NCBI GenBank assembly: GCA_003415625.1
Contig: PYIU01000001.1
Location: forward strand, 7,132,210-7,196,209
Direction of reading: 5' to 3'
Origin: Aquanectria penicillioides
Lineage: Eukaryota; Ascomycota; Sordariomycetes; Hypocreales; Nectriaceae
Length of the DNA stretch: 64,000 bases
Part shown: positions 34,110 through 44,901 of the stretch, one piece after another
How the letters are laid out: each line of letters starts with the position of its first letter
How positions within the stretch are numbered: position 1 is the stretch's first letter
The notes under the pieces: generated by a model
What the model saw: the letters and a program-made list of their open reading frames with translations, nothing else
Told to the model about the DNA's origin: nothing
Databases searched by the model: none
Made by a program: the position numbers and the translations under genes

Positions 34110-35103
34110 AAACAAGAGCAGTCTTGGCGGCAACGACCTTGAACAATGTACGAAATTATGAACAAAAGTTTTCACACGGAGGAGCCCTGTAATTATCGAA
34201 ACCATAGACGTTCCGACTCGCGTATCAGCATGCGGACAATTCAAGCCGAGATCCGAATTTCAATGCAAGGGATGTCTCTGTTTCAACATCCAAGTCTTGA
34301 CACCAGATACCCTGGTGATCCACGTGATTCTCCCCTGTATCTGGAAACAATATTCAGCACCCCCAAGGCCTCTAGGACAAGGAAGAGAACAAAGGCAACG
34401 CGGCCGACCTGACTTTCCAACACGACTGAGAATCAGCAATCAATACCTGGTCATTTTCGTCGAATATCCACAAGAAACCATTAATTCTATCCGAAAGAAC
34501 CTGGCATAGGCAGATGATGAACGGAAATTGCAGCTACTGTTCTAATGCAACGGGGCCCCGGAGAGCAAAATATCCTTGATGAGATAGAGAGCGAGAAAGA
34601 CCAAACAAAGGGATATAATGTCGTCATATGGGTCAAAGAAGAACTTCGGATTCCCCCGAGTGCGGCTTTCTACAGCCTTTCGGCCCCTGTCATTGTAACC
34701 CATTTTGGCATGTATCTTCGAAGACATTTTTGTTTGGTACCTCATGTTTAATAATCACAACATGCGTGACGGGTATATGTACCTTGAAGCTAAATCCTGG
34801 CCACGATGTTATGACAAATCAATACCGCTTACTTCAATTAAATGGAAAGCAAATTTTTTTGGGGGGGAATATCACTCGTCCTCTTGTTCCAATTGTTGTG
34901 AAAATTCGGCGCAGAATATTCTGAGTCCCCATCATTTCGGTGTCCCCATCCGAAATATTTCCTCGGCACAGAGATCCCGATCCATGGCTGACATACACGA
35001 TGGTGACAGGACCGATTGCACCATGTAGCATTGCCAGGTCAGCCACAGATATACACCTACCGGGGTTATTGTTTATAAACATGGTGAATCTCGTCCTCAA
35101 ATT
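34110..35103. other. Intergenic region, no gene seen
   Basis: Short overlapping open frames without domains. AT-rich in parts (34750-34930). It contains the promoter of the SNG1-family gene. Confidence 0.5.
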
Positions 35104-36777
35104 ATGGCTCAAGGATCACTCAGTCCCTCTATCAATCAAGCTCGAACTGAAGAAGAAAAACGTCAAGGCCAAGGGTAGACGAGACTGGAAGCGCCCAAAC
35201 TTTTGACAATGCTATCGATCAGCTCGCTTTATCCTAGGTCGCGGGGCAATCGCTTGCCAAAGAATGATCCAGTCCTTAAGAAGGCAAAAAAGGCCTTCCT
35301 CAAGGCAGTCGGCACGAACTTCCTTTTCCTTCAAGTTCTTTTTCTTGGCCTTTTCTGCTATATATTTGGGTCATTGTTCCAGCAGACGAGCCATACTCAC
35401 AATCTAGGGATCGTTTTCGTTGACTACGATGGAGGTGCCATCGGTCGCGCTGTGCGGGGTGCATATGTATCTCTCCAGGGGAACGACTTTCCGTCACTGA
35501 TAGAACGATCCTCGTCAGACCTTCGAACCTCGGCCGACCTACTCAATGAAATTTGCAAGACACGATACTGGGGAGCACTTTATGTCAACGAGGGTGCATC
35601 AAAGAGGCTGCAGGAGGCATTGGGGGGGAGCGCGGAAGCTTCGGCATACAACAATACGGATGTGATGGCGTACATTTGGAATGAGGCGGTATATGCACCT
35701 ACGGTTGACTCGGCTATCTCGGCGAGTCTTCAGCTGCTATCTGGTGCTGCAAGAGTTGCATACAGCATCGGGAATGGGACAGGGAATATCGAGTCTGTCT
35801 CCGGCCGGGCCCAGCTCTCAGTTCTAGCAGATCCCTGGAAGCTTCAATCTATCAACATCCAACCGACCACGCAAGGATCGAGAGCAATTTACAATACTGT
35901 AGTAATGATCTTGATTATGATCCAGGAATTTTTCTACTTGGGTACTATCAACGGTCTCTATGCTCAGTTCAAACTATACGCCCGCGTTGATGTGTATCGG
36001 ATCATCGTCGTCCGCAACCTAATTTCCCTCAGTTACACCTTCATTGGGTCCCTATGCGTCATCGGTACCATATTCACATTTAAGGCAGGATGGGATATCA
36101 ACGGCAATCAGTTTGTTTTGTCTTGGCTGACTTTTTGGCTATTCGCACACACCAACTTTTTAACCTTGGACGTTTTTACGATATGGCTACCACCTCCATT
36201 CGTCCCCATGGCGCTAATTTCTTGGATTATTCTGAATATTACGTCTATCCTGTTGCCGTTTGAGCTGAGCGCAGGGTTCTATCGAATTGGGTACCTGTTC
36301 CCGGCCCACGAGGCCTATCAAGTTCTAACGGATGTGTGGTCGCGTGGGTGCAATCCTCAGCTGCACTACGCATTGCCTATTTTGTTTTCTTGGGAGCTGC
36401 TTTCCTTTGCTTTGAGTGCACTCGGAGCTTTCCGCAGGTGTCACTTCGCAGCGCTTGGAGAGGAGATGCAGGAAAAGGAGTTCATGGAGCGCTTGGACGT
36501 TGCCGTTGCATTTGAGATGGAAAAGACGAAGGAGATGAGAGAAAAGCGTCGCCAGTCTACAAGGCCTGAGATTGAAGGAGAGTCCAAAGAGATACCATCT
36601 GATTCAAATCTTGTCGAGGCTGACGAAGACGAGGGGATTGTGCGGGAAGAACTTGCCGACGTCCTCGAACAGGTCAACACTAGACAGAGACGGGAGCAAG
36701 AGAGGTCGAAGAAGACTTGCAACTTTGGGCCGGCATTTAATTTGCCGTTCGATCACGAGAGTACCGATGACGACTGA
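35104..36777 (+). CDS. SNG1-family (DUF3533) membrane protein
   Basis: The main frame (35209-36777) encodes 522 residues. A short upstream exon at 35104-35174 (MAQGSLSPSINQARTEEEKR) can join through a 48-nt intron (35175-35222) in perfect phase to give 541 residues. I use this start but hold it loosely. Topology: one N-terminal helix (FLFLQVLFLGLFCYIFGSLF), a large non-cytosolic loop of about 200 residues beginning LGIVFVDYDGGAIGRA, then about five helices from residue 240 on, and a long acidic/basic cytoplasmic tail. This matches yeast Sng1 (nitrosoguanidine resistance) and relatives with a DUF3533/ABC2-like membrane fold. Family members are linked to drug tolerance and plasma-membrane lipid asymmetry. 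Substrate here is unknown. Confidence 0.85.
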
Positions 36778-37325
36778 TTGTGAGTTGGGGTTCGGAAGGT
36801 TCAATCAATGTACTTGGAAACGGATGATCTTGAGAAGTTTGGCTTGTGGTGTAGGGTTTGAGAAAAGAAAATGAGCAGGTAGGAAAAGAGAAAGAAAGAT
36901 TGGTCCCTTACTACTCATATTCGTATTTTTGTTGCAGCGTTATTTGATTTAGGAGTTTCACAATTTGGAATGGACCCCAGGTGTGAAGGGCGGATATGGA
37001 AAACAAAATGAATACTTTCAGCTGAGACCCTCAAGCATGTCTCAGCCAGCTGTGACCAAGAGATGCCAATTAAACCCACAGGCGGCGGCAAAATTGGTGC
37101 CTGGAACAATCAATGGGGATTATGGAAGAGTCATTGACCTTGAGCTCTATGAGTATTATGTAGGATCACAAGGGGAGACACGTTTGACGTCTGAGGTATG
37201 ATCATTCTTCTTCTGTCAGGTTACTGTCCCAGTGAGGATCTATATGAATGGTTTTATGCAACTCCGTGTGGTTAATAGTGCAGAGACGTGTTCTCTAGAC
37301 AACCTTGCCCCTGGCATGAGTGGTA
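36778..37325. other. Intergenic region, no gene seen
   Basis: It holds the 3' flanks of two convergent genes. A frame of about 78 codons (36965-37201) exists but has no domain, no good start context and no splice partner, so I leave it out. Confidence 0.5.
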
Positions 37326-37778
37326 CTAACCCAGAACCCAGCCAGAAATGATATTCTCAAAGCAGTAACCCATGAAGTTATCAACCATGAAGCCCACTCC
37401 TCCATCCTCCAAGTTTCCGGGTCCAATCTGTCCTGTTTTCCGAGAACGTCCCACTCGCCGTATCAGCAAGCAAATGTCGATAAGTAGCACTCCTAGTATT
37501 ACAATTTGCCACACAAGAAGGTCGTGAGGGCGTAGTCGTAGCAATCCGCCGAGTAACAACGTAACTAGGAGCATAAGTCCGCCGCTGAAATAGAAGAGGA
37601 GATCATGTCGTGGATCGCGTGGCGCGACCGTAATGTCAACATAGGCGTTGGCGGCCATGTCACGATTGAAGAAGGAAAGATAGGCGCTTGGGAGGCTGAC
37701 GATAGGGTCGATGATAGTAAACCAAATGCGGTACACCCAATGAATCTTGACAATCGTGGCTGAACTTGTGGATGCCAT
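37326..37778 (-). CDS. DUF7704-like small membrane protein
   Basis: 150 residues from the Met at 37778 (MASTSSATIVKIHWVYRIWF). The same frame is open for 40 codons upstream, but those residues look non-coding and the Met used fits the usual family start. It has four hydrophobic segments: near residues 15-30, 65-85 (LLFYFSGGLMLLVTLLLGGL), 92-108 (LLVWQIVILGVLLIDICLL) and the C-terminal end. The pattern (start motif, FxIDPxxSLPSAY, C-terminal GWVLG-like end) fits the four-helix DUF7704 family that is common in ascomycetes. Molecular function unknown. Confidence 0.7.
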   Translation of the reverse strand: MASTSSATIVKIHWVYRIWFTIIDPIVSLPSAYLSFFNRDMAANAYVDITVAPRDPRHDLLFYFSGGLMLLVTLLLGGLLRLRPHDLLVWQIVILGVLLIDICLLIRRVGRSRKTGQIGPGNLEDGGVGFMVDNFMGYCFENIISGWVLG

Positions 37779-39355
37779 TTTTGTAAATGCAACTCTTGAC
37801 TGTTTTTGAAGGAAAGTTGACCCGCGCAATTGAGTCTGTCCGAAGTGTTTGCTGACGGAAGTTTTAATCTGACATTTGGCACATGTAAGATGCTTCAATG
37901 AGTGCCCTCACAAACGAGCCAATCACAAGCTATGAGATTACTCATTCAGATTTCTGTTTGGATTCCCAATGTGTGGTTGATAAGAAGTGGACAAACATCA
38001 CGCCTCCGAGTCACAGAGAAAAGCTATGCCAGTTTCAACATTGCAGAACCCGCACGATTCATTGCCCATCCCCATGGATACTCATAGTGCTAGAAAATGA
38101 TTCTGATTTCTGATACAAGATAGCGTTTGTCACTGAAAGATGAGCGAATCCCATTACGATTATTGATAAACATCGTCTGGGCAACAAAATCGCACCAATG
38201 TCAAGGCGGGGCACGCCAGGTATCATGTCGGTGGAATCTTGCGCATTATTGAGAATGGCGAGTTGTTTCATATTAATTGAACCCGTGAAGTCATTATTTT
38301 GTGCCGCTGGACAAGATGACCAGAATCCCTTGAGGTCACCGCGCTAACGGATCACAAATCGACTTTAGAGTGCTTCTGCCAAGTGCGTAATGTGAAGTCA
38401 ATAAGGTCTTGCATGGTCCAAAACAAACAAGTTTTGAGTATACGTTAAAATGCCCCAAACGGCGGGTTGCGGTAGCCGTGAGGGCTGTGAAGATGAGGCC
38501 CGTGATCATCTCAATATCAGTTTGGGACAAGTGTGGAACAACCGAGAGCGCCTGAGATAGAAAAATGAGATGAAGACTTATATTTGAAATTTGCTTGATG
38601 TATGCAAAAGTCCCAGCGGTGCGCGTACATCCTAGATCCTTCCATGGTCCAACATTGACGATGGAACATAGCGATGATCTGCAATTGAGAACGGATGAAT
38701 TAATTTATTAGAACTGGCTCTATTAATATGATACTGGGGTAAATAATAGCGGCATTTCTTGTTTTGTTGTTCCCAAAATTTGGGAGGGGCCCGAAAGCGA
38801 AAGCGAAAGCGAAAGCGACTGCAAGAGGCATCATCGGCCCTAAGAAGTAGGCTGGTTGCATTGAACCCACTAACACCGTGAGACACTGCGGCGAAGCCAA
38901 GCCCGTGACTTGAATGAATTAATCCGTGATCCTTCATTTGTTTTCTAAATTCGACAAATCCTACGCAGCAGGAAATGGAATCTCGGTGGTTTCCCATTGT
39001 GGTCTAAAAATACAACTTTGCCTTGTGATACTCCGCCTCACTCAATTCGATGCTTTTATTCGGTTGCAACCCTGTTTCTAGTAAAATAATAGGTGACCCA
39101 GTCTGTGCATTGCGAGACCGAAGAACAAACATGTGCCGGACCCCGCGGATCTGGATCCCGTCTCTGCTGGTCACAGCCCCTGGGTTACGGCATTTGTCGT
39201 CATACCGCATCTAGATCCATCTCGATACATTGCGATGAACATAATGATGGATTTTACATCAGGGATCATCGACTTGATAAAGGCCCGTTGTCGCCCTCGG
39301 TTTGAATGAGTCCTCCTCTCAGCAGTCCTACACTCGCCAACCCATCTGACACATC
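37779..39355. other. Intergenic region with a hexamer repeat
   Basis: No supported gene. It carries the divergent promoters of the DUF7704 gene and the FAD oxidase gene. A GAAAGC-type hexamer repeat lies at 38792-38818. Confidence 0.5.
38792..38818. repeat. CGAAAG hexamer repeat
   Basis: About four and a half tandem copies of CGAAAG in non-coding DNA. Confidence 0.85.
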
Positions 39356-41044
39356 ATGGTCTCCTCATCTCTTTTCTTAGCTGCCATCTCGGGCGCAGTG
39401 CTTGCGTCCGCTACAAATGTGCCTGTCGTCGACTTAGAAACTGGTGCGAGTTGCGCATGTGCGAAGCTTTCGACCGAGTATAGCACTGCGGTGCTTGGAT
39501 CTAATTCGACCAACTATACGACAGAGGCGACCCAATATTGGGACATTCGAGCTGATCTGTCACCCAAGTGTATCTTCTTGCCCACTGATGCTGATCAAGT
39601 CGCTGCGTCTCTCAGCATTGTGTACTCCTGTGGCGCTCAATTCGCTATTAGAGGTGGCGGCCACATGAATGTATGGTTGAGTGCATTCTTAGGAGCTAAG
39701 AGTGGCAAACTGACACAGACTTTAGTTTCCGGGTTCCAATAACATTGACGGCGGAGTGTTGATTGCACTGAGCAACCTGAATGATGTCCAAGTTGCCAAG
39801 GACAACAATACCGTCGATATTGGACCGGTGCACGATGGGTAGATGTCTATGAGACCCTCGCGCCCTATGGTCTCTACTGTATTGGTGGCCGTCTCAAGAC
39901 CATCGGCGTTCCTGGTCTTAGCCTCATTGGCGGCTTTCATTATCTCATCAACAAGTACGGAATGACCATGGACAATGTGTTGAGCTATGACGTTGTCCTC
40001 GGCAATGGAACCCAAGTCGTCGCCAATTCCACTAGCAACCCAGAATTGTTCTGGGCACTCAAGGGTGGTGGTAATAATTTCGGCCTCGTTACCAAATTCA
40101 CGTTCAAGGCCCTCCCAATCCCTCTCATCAGCACGACTATTCAACAATTCAATGAATCAGAGGCCGAAGACTTCATTAAGGCTACTGTGAACATGGCTAA
40201 TCATCAGCGATCGGATCTCGCAGCTGGTTCTGTCATTAGTATCACCTACAACCTAACCACGAACACCATTACACCGTCTCTGCTTGGTGTTCAGGAAGGA
40301 ACAGAGTCGCCTCCATCAAGCTTTGCAAAGTTTTCCAAGATTCCCTCCGTGGCAAAGATTGATAAAGTCATGGCTCCGATTGAGTGGCACTCTCCTCTTG
40401 ACTCCCCGGAGCAGATGTTTCGGTAAGTTTGCATATGCAAAAGAAATACTAGCCGTATCCATGTATCATTCTTGCTAATCAAGATTTAGTGTTCAATTTG
40501 CTCACAAGACTATCAAGCCTAATGCTGATCAGATGTTTCGAATCTATGAGGCTTGGAAGGCGGCTGTAGCGGAGGTCAGCGACGTCGAAGGTCTTCTCCC
40601 AACCTTTGTTATGAACATCTTGCCAGCCAGTGCAGCATCTGTGGCAAAGCACAATGGTGTTGGAAACATTTGGGGTTTGAATGACAACCAGGCGTATATC
40701 TGTAAGTATAGCCCAAACTCTCTTTCTAGCATCACTCCACAGTACAGCAGACTGACACATCTCGTACAGTGTGGCAGCTGTCGACTAGCTGGGCCAAGGC
40801 AACTGACGACCTGCGAATGACGAACTGGGCTCGTTCTTTTGTGGACTACTGGCACTCTGAGAACCAGGCTAAGGGTTTGGCTTCTGAGTTTATCTACATG
40901 GGCGATGCCGGAGAATTCCAGGACCCATTCCCGAGCTTTCCCCTTGAGAATGTCAGAAAGCTTCGCGAGATCCGCAAGTCGTATGACCCTGCTGGGGTCT
41001 TCAGCCGCCTGAATTGGGGCGGATTCAAGCTCAGCGCAAACTAG
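39356..41044 (+). pseudogene. Berberine-bridge-type FAD-linked oxidase with a one-base frameshift
   Basis: Exons at 39356-39670, 39726-40422, 40490-40701 and 40770-41044 are joined by introns of normal size and phase, but the total is one base short of a multiple of three. Near 39827 the frame passes from TVDIGP into the RWVDVYETLAPYGLYCIGGR frame, as if one C were lost from a CCC; the unshifted frame stops at the TAG at about 39837. Otherwise it is a complete enzyme of about 499 residues: a signal peptide (MVSSSLFLAAISGAVLASA), the FAD-binding PCMH domain with the covalent-His motif RGGGH, PGSNNIDGGV, GGGNNFGLVTKF, and the BBE C-terminus YDPAGVFSRLNWGGFKL. Such secreted flavin oxidases act on sugars or secondary metabolites. 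It is either a recent pseudogene or an assembly error. Confidence 0.85.
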
Positions 41045-41314
41045 TGCTTAGGGGATTGACAACAGCGCCACTTGGCATGATATAAGAATTATTTTATCAT
41101 CAGCCCCGCGACAATCCAGTTGGGATACATGCTTTCCTTTCAGTTTAGAGACATTTCAAATCATAGATCTATAGAAGCCATTACACATTGTTACTTTCCC
41201 TAATACCAGTTATTTCATGGTGTACAATCTTCTCCTCTATATATCAAGCAAAATAAAATATCGTGCTCATTTTCTGGCATGGATTCGGCCGTTATGATGA
41301 GCTGATCAGAGACC
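41045..41314. other. Short spacer between convergent genes
   Basis: 270 bases between the stop of the FAD oxidase and the stop of the cytochrome b561-type gene. AT-rich, with no gene. Confidence 0.5.
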
Positions 41315-42170
41315 TTAGCTGTTGGATCTACGCTGGAGCTCGACCCCGCCTATATCTAACTTGTTCTCACAATGAAGTGAACGACTGAGCTCCGCATAAG
41401 CAAGCCCACAAATGTACACCAGGCTAACGATTCCACTGATGGTCCCGTAGACAATTTTGCCACTTGTCGTATTCGCTGCCAGCTTCAAGCCCAGCCCACC
41501 AGTAATAATTCCAAGGAAAATCAAAACGCGGCCATACCAGACGTGCAAATGAGTCCACCACGTTTTGTTTTGAGTTTTTCGGTACCGTCGGTGGTGTATG
41601 AAGCCAATGAAGGGCTGAAGTAACATCATGATTACAGTGATGGTACCGAGTATGGTATGTGTATTATTGTGAAGCTTGTGCAATGTCAGCAAACATCATG
41701 CCGTATTGTGCACAGTCATATGGACAAACTCTGTCGAGTATTTTGCCAAGTCGGACACCAGTGGCCCAACCTGCGATCATGAGAGTGTAACCGATGAGTT
41801 GGCAAGCTACATGAGCCCAGATGCTGCCCTTGAACTTCAACACGCGAATGAATAATACCCCCAAGGGGAAAATGATAACGAAGGCAAGACTCATTTCTAT
41901 GCTATGAATCTTGGCATATTTGGGTACCAAGTGCAAGTCCTCTAAAATCATGTTGGTCAAATGTTTTGGAGGATGGTGTCTCAAATAATATGTGTTAGAA
42001 ATTGAATTGGGACGTAATATCCTAGCAGGATGGAGATCGACAGTCCAGTGATTCTTCGGATTATCGAGATTTTTTTCAAATGCCCATTGAGCACTCATCC
42101 AACTATTATTAAGTTGATTAGATCGGGGTCGGAGGAATATGAACGTCCATAAATCGCCCCGAGTGTACAT
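41315..42170 (-). CDS. Cytochrome b561-type membrane protein, possibly lacking its DOMON part
   Basis: Two minus-strand exons (41730-42170 and 41315-41674; intron GTTTGT...ACAAG, phase 0) give 266 residues. From about residue 85 on there are five to six helices with the eukaryotic b561 pattern and His in the haem-ligand positions: KYAKIHSIEMSLAFVIIFPL, IWAHVACQLIGYTLMIAGWA, HNNTHTILGTITVIMMLLQP and WWTHLHVWYGRVLIFLGII. Most fungal relatives have an N-terminal DOMON cytochrome domain and a signal peptide in front. Here only a short polar stretch precedes the b561 core, and I see no DOMON upstream, so the gene may be truncated or may start in an exon I missed. A role in trans-membrane electron transfer is inferred from the family. 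Confidence 0.75.
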
Positions 42171-44009
42171 TTTGGCGTTGCATCTCTGACAAGATCAGCA
42201 CTCCAAATGAATCGACTCAGCCTCTCAATAATACAACCAAGTCACTAACAACTTAACAAGGCATCGAGGAGCATATTAAAAAAAAAAAAAAGATCTTCTT
42301 GCAGCCAATTACAGGGCGAGGCTCTGAAAATCTCCGATACGTGTCTGCTCTCAGTCAGCCTTTCTATTATTGGCTAAGCAGAATCACTCGGAACGACTTG
42401 AGGCCGAATTAAGTGACAGTTGCGACAATCGCCGAGATTGGCCTCCCTCGGATGAACCTCTGCGCCGACTTCCTCCTTTCTTCCCACTTGGCACAGGTTG
42501 ACGCTCTCGGAAGTAAGCTATCCGTTCATCTGCATGCAGCTATAGATTTGACGACCGCAGGGGACAGCGATGCGCCAATTAGATACTCGTTTGAGAATGC
42601 ATCTAAAATCTCAATGCCAACATCGAAGCCGAAATCTTTACCGAACACGAGAAGCAAGGTGCGAAAGTTGTCGAATCACTGGGGGGCATACTCTGTCACT
42701 CTCAAGTTACTCACTACCCGCCTCGAAGAGGTAACATCCGTAAAAGGACATCTGGGTACGCTTAATCACTTGTTGCTTTAAGGTTACAATCTACCTATAT
42801 CAGACGCAGGGTTATATTGGGCAACTGGAATCCGAATACGAGGCATGTCAATGAAGAAAAATGGAATCCATTGTTGGCTTTCGCAAGTCGCTGAAACTAA
42901 CAGCCTCTAGGACCATCTGTTCGATCAATCTACAGTACTTTGATCTATCTGTACTCTCGAATTCTAATTATCCTGACATTCGTCTCACTTCCTTCGTTTG
43001 CCTCAGTTACCACATTCTTATTCACCACCAGTGTGGATTGATTCATCCTGGGCTGTGTTGAGTCTCTTGCATTCATCCTGTAGGAAATATACAAGAAAAT
43101 GACTTTGATTGACGATTAACCGCGTCTAAAATCTGCATTTGAAGCATACATCGTCAGTTTAGTTGACCCTCGAAACCTGATAATCATTAGTGAAATATCT
43201 GTGCAGTAAAGCGGCGGATAAAGTCATCCTGTAACCTTGAATATTTCACTGGGTGTTTTCTTGATCGACATCAAGGCGCAAATTTGCATCAATTCATTTC
43301 CACATTGCAATTTCCACGAATATACATACTTGTTTGGAATACATCTCTCCAACGTGTATTGATGATGGAGATATAGCGATGTCGGAGTAAGCATACCCTT
43401 CAGACTTCTCACCATAATTTTATACCCCGATGGCCTCGAGAAGTTCGCATGATTGTATTAAATTAATATTATCGGGTGCCCTGAGGAATCGAATGACGGC
43501 GTTTAATTGGGACGTGAATTAGTTCATTCGGTCAACCCGGAATTCACTCCTACTTCCTTTACCGCCCCTAAGTTTCATGGGTGGAGAGTCGACGTGTGGA
43601 CATTATCTCAACCAATAAACTATCCTGGCAGCGTTCTGCTTGCTGACTTGTCCGGTTGGTGGCTTCAGTATCGTGGGCTTACGTTGGTGCCTAACCCTGC
43701 CAGGATCAAGGCTAAGGTCACGTCACAGTCGCCGATGTGACCGAATCGTACGATGAAGACAAAATTGTGTCTATTTTCTTGTCAATGAAACTGAGGAAAC
43801 AAACGACAGTGAGTGTATCTCTTATCGAGGTCGCTGGAACTTGTGTATATTAGGAGAAGCGTCAGAACAGTTTTGGGAGGAGTCCTTCGCTGACGACCGT
43901 CCTCACAGATCCGAATGTGATCCGGCCACGACCAAACTCCAACTCCCAGATTATCAGCCCCACGAAAACCAAGAAGATACTCATATATAGTATTGGAAAG
44001 AGCGAAGCT
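42171..44009. other. Intergenic region, no gene seen
   Basis: It contains a poly-A run near 42278-42291 and several open frames of 60-120 codons with no domain or splice partner. A DOMON domain for the neighbouring b561 gene was looked for on the minus strand but not found. Confidence 0.5.
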
Positions 44010-44567
44010 ATGGGCCAATATAGTATTTCTACTCAGATTGAAATTGCAGCTCCACCAGAAACCGTTCGATCAGTGGTACTTGTCTTTCATATCCAACATG
44101 CACCTATCGCTCATAAAACACAGTTCTTGGACTTTCACCGATATAATGAATGGAACAACATGTTTTCTATCACTCCTTACAAAACCGACAAGCAACCCAT
44201 TGATTTGAGGACTGGAGATAGGGTCAAGGTATCTAGGAACGGGATTGTATTCCATCCGATCATTACGGTAATTTGTTTGACTTGTTTCTCGTATTGACCT
44301 TGGTGTAATAAACTCAAGCAGGAAAACTCAATAAGTTCTTTCCAATGGGAAGGTTCTCTCTTTGGTCTCTTTGAGGGATCTCACCAGTTTTATTTCATTA
44401 CCAGTGAGATAAATCCCGGTGGCACAACATTTCTTCAAAGAGAAGACTTTGATGGCTTTTTTGCGTTTGCAATGAAGCCAGGCTTAATACCAGGACATGA
44501 TGGCCAAAGAAATTTTGAAATCTTTAACAAACGTTTGAAGGGAGCTGCTGAGAAAATTAGAAGATAG
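44010..44567 (+). CDS. SRPBCC/START-like fold protein
   Basis: Three exons (44010-44075, 44124-44267, 44322-44567) with phase-0 introns give 151 residues. The pattern is that of the polyketide-cyclase/SRPBCC superfamily: a first strand STQIEIAAPPETV, the helix-turn LDFHRYNEWNNMFS, then strands RVKVSRNGIVFHP, SSFQWEGSLFGLFEG, FYFITSEINPGGTTFLQRE and a long C-terminal helix ending NFEIFNKRLKGAAEKIRR. These proteins enclose a hydrophobic ligand pocket. Some are cyclases or dehydratases in secondary metabolism; others bind lipids. It lies at the left side of the regulator/AtuA/SDR group and may belong to it. No signal peptide is seen. Confidence 0.8.
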
Positions 44568-44901
44568 TTCGGACTTGAAATGAATGAATCTATTACACTG
44601 GTCCATGATATCGGGTTACTTGGCCAACTAGAATTTGAGGAATGACGTATGAAACGAGAGAGATGATATTCTACAGCTATTTCAATACATTGACACATCC
44701 CACTAGCACAATTGGAGGCATGGTTTGTTTCTCCTCAAACTTTCAGTATCATGATTTATATAATACAGCCTTTGAAGAAGATGGACTCGCCTCAACGAAG
44801 TCATCTGAACAAATTGTTCTCTTCGCTACTTGTAATTCAATACATATGTGCCGGGAAAAATGAATCCGGTGACTCAATAACCTGAATATCCAAAATCAAG
44901 G
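44568..44901. other. Spacer between convergent genes
   Basis: About 330 bases between the SRPBCC gene stop and the stop of the Zn2Cys6 regulator. One short frame on the plus strand lacks any domain. Confidence 0.5.

Noticed and set aside
33386..34165. 259-codon minus-strand open frame rich in Val/Ala/Asp/Glu
   Set aside because: It is the antisense of the STEAS minisatellite, which keeps several frames open.
36965..37201. 78-codon open frame between SNG1-family and DUF7704 genes
   Set aside because: No domain, no splice partner and poor start context.
42413..42781. 122-codon open frame upstream of the SRPBCC gene
   Set aside because: No recognisable domain and no link to neighbouring exons.
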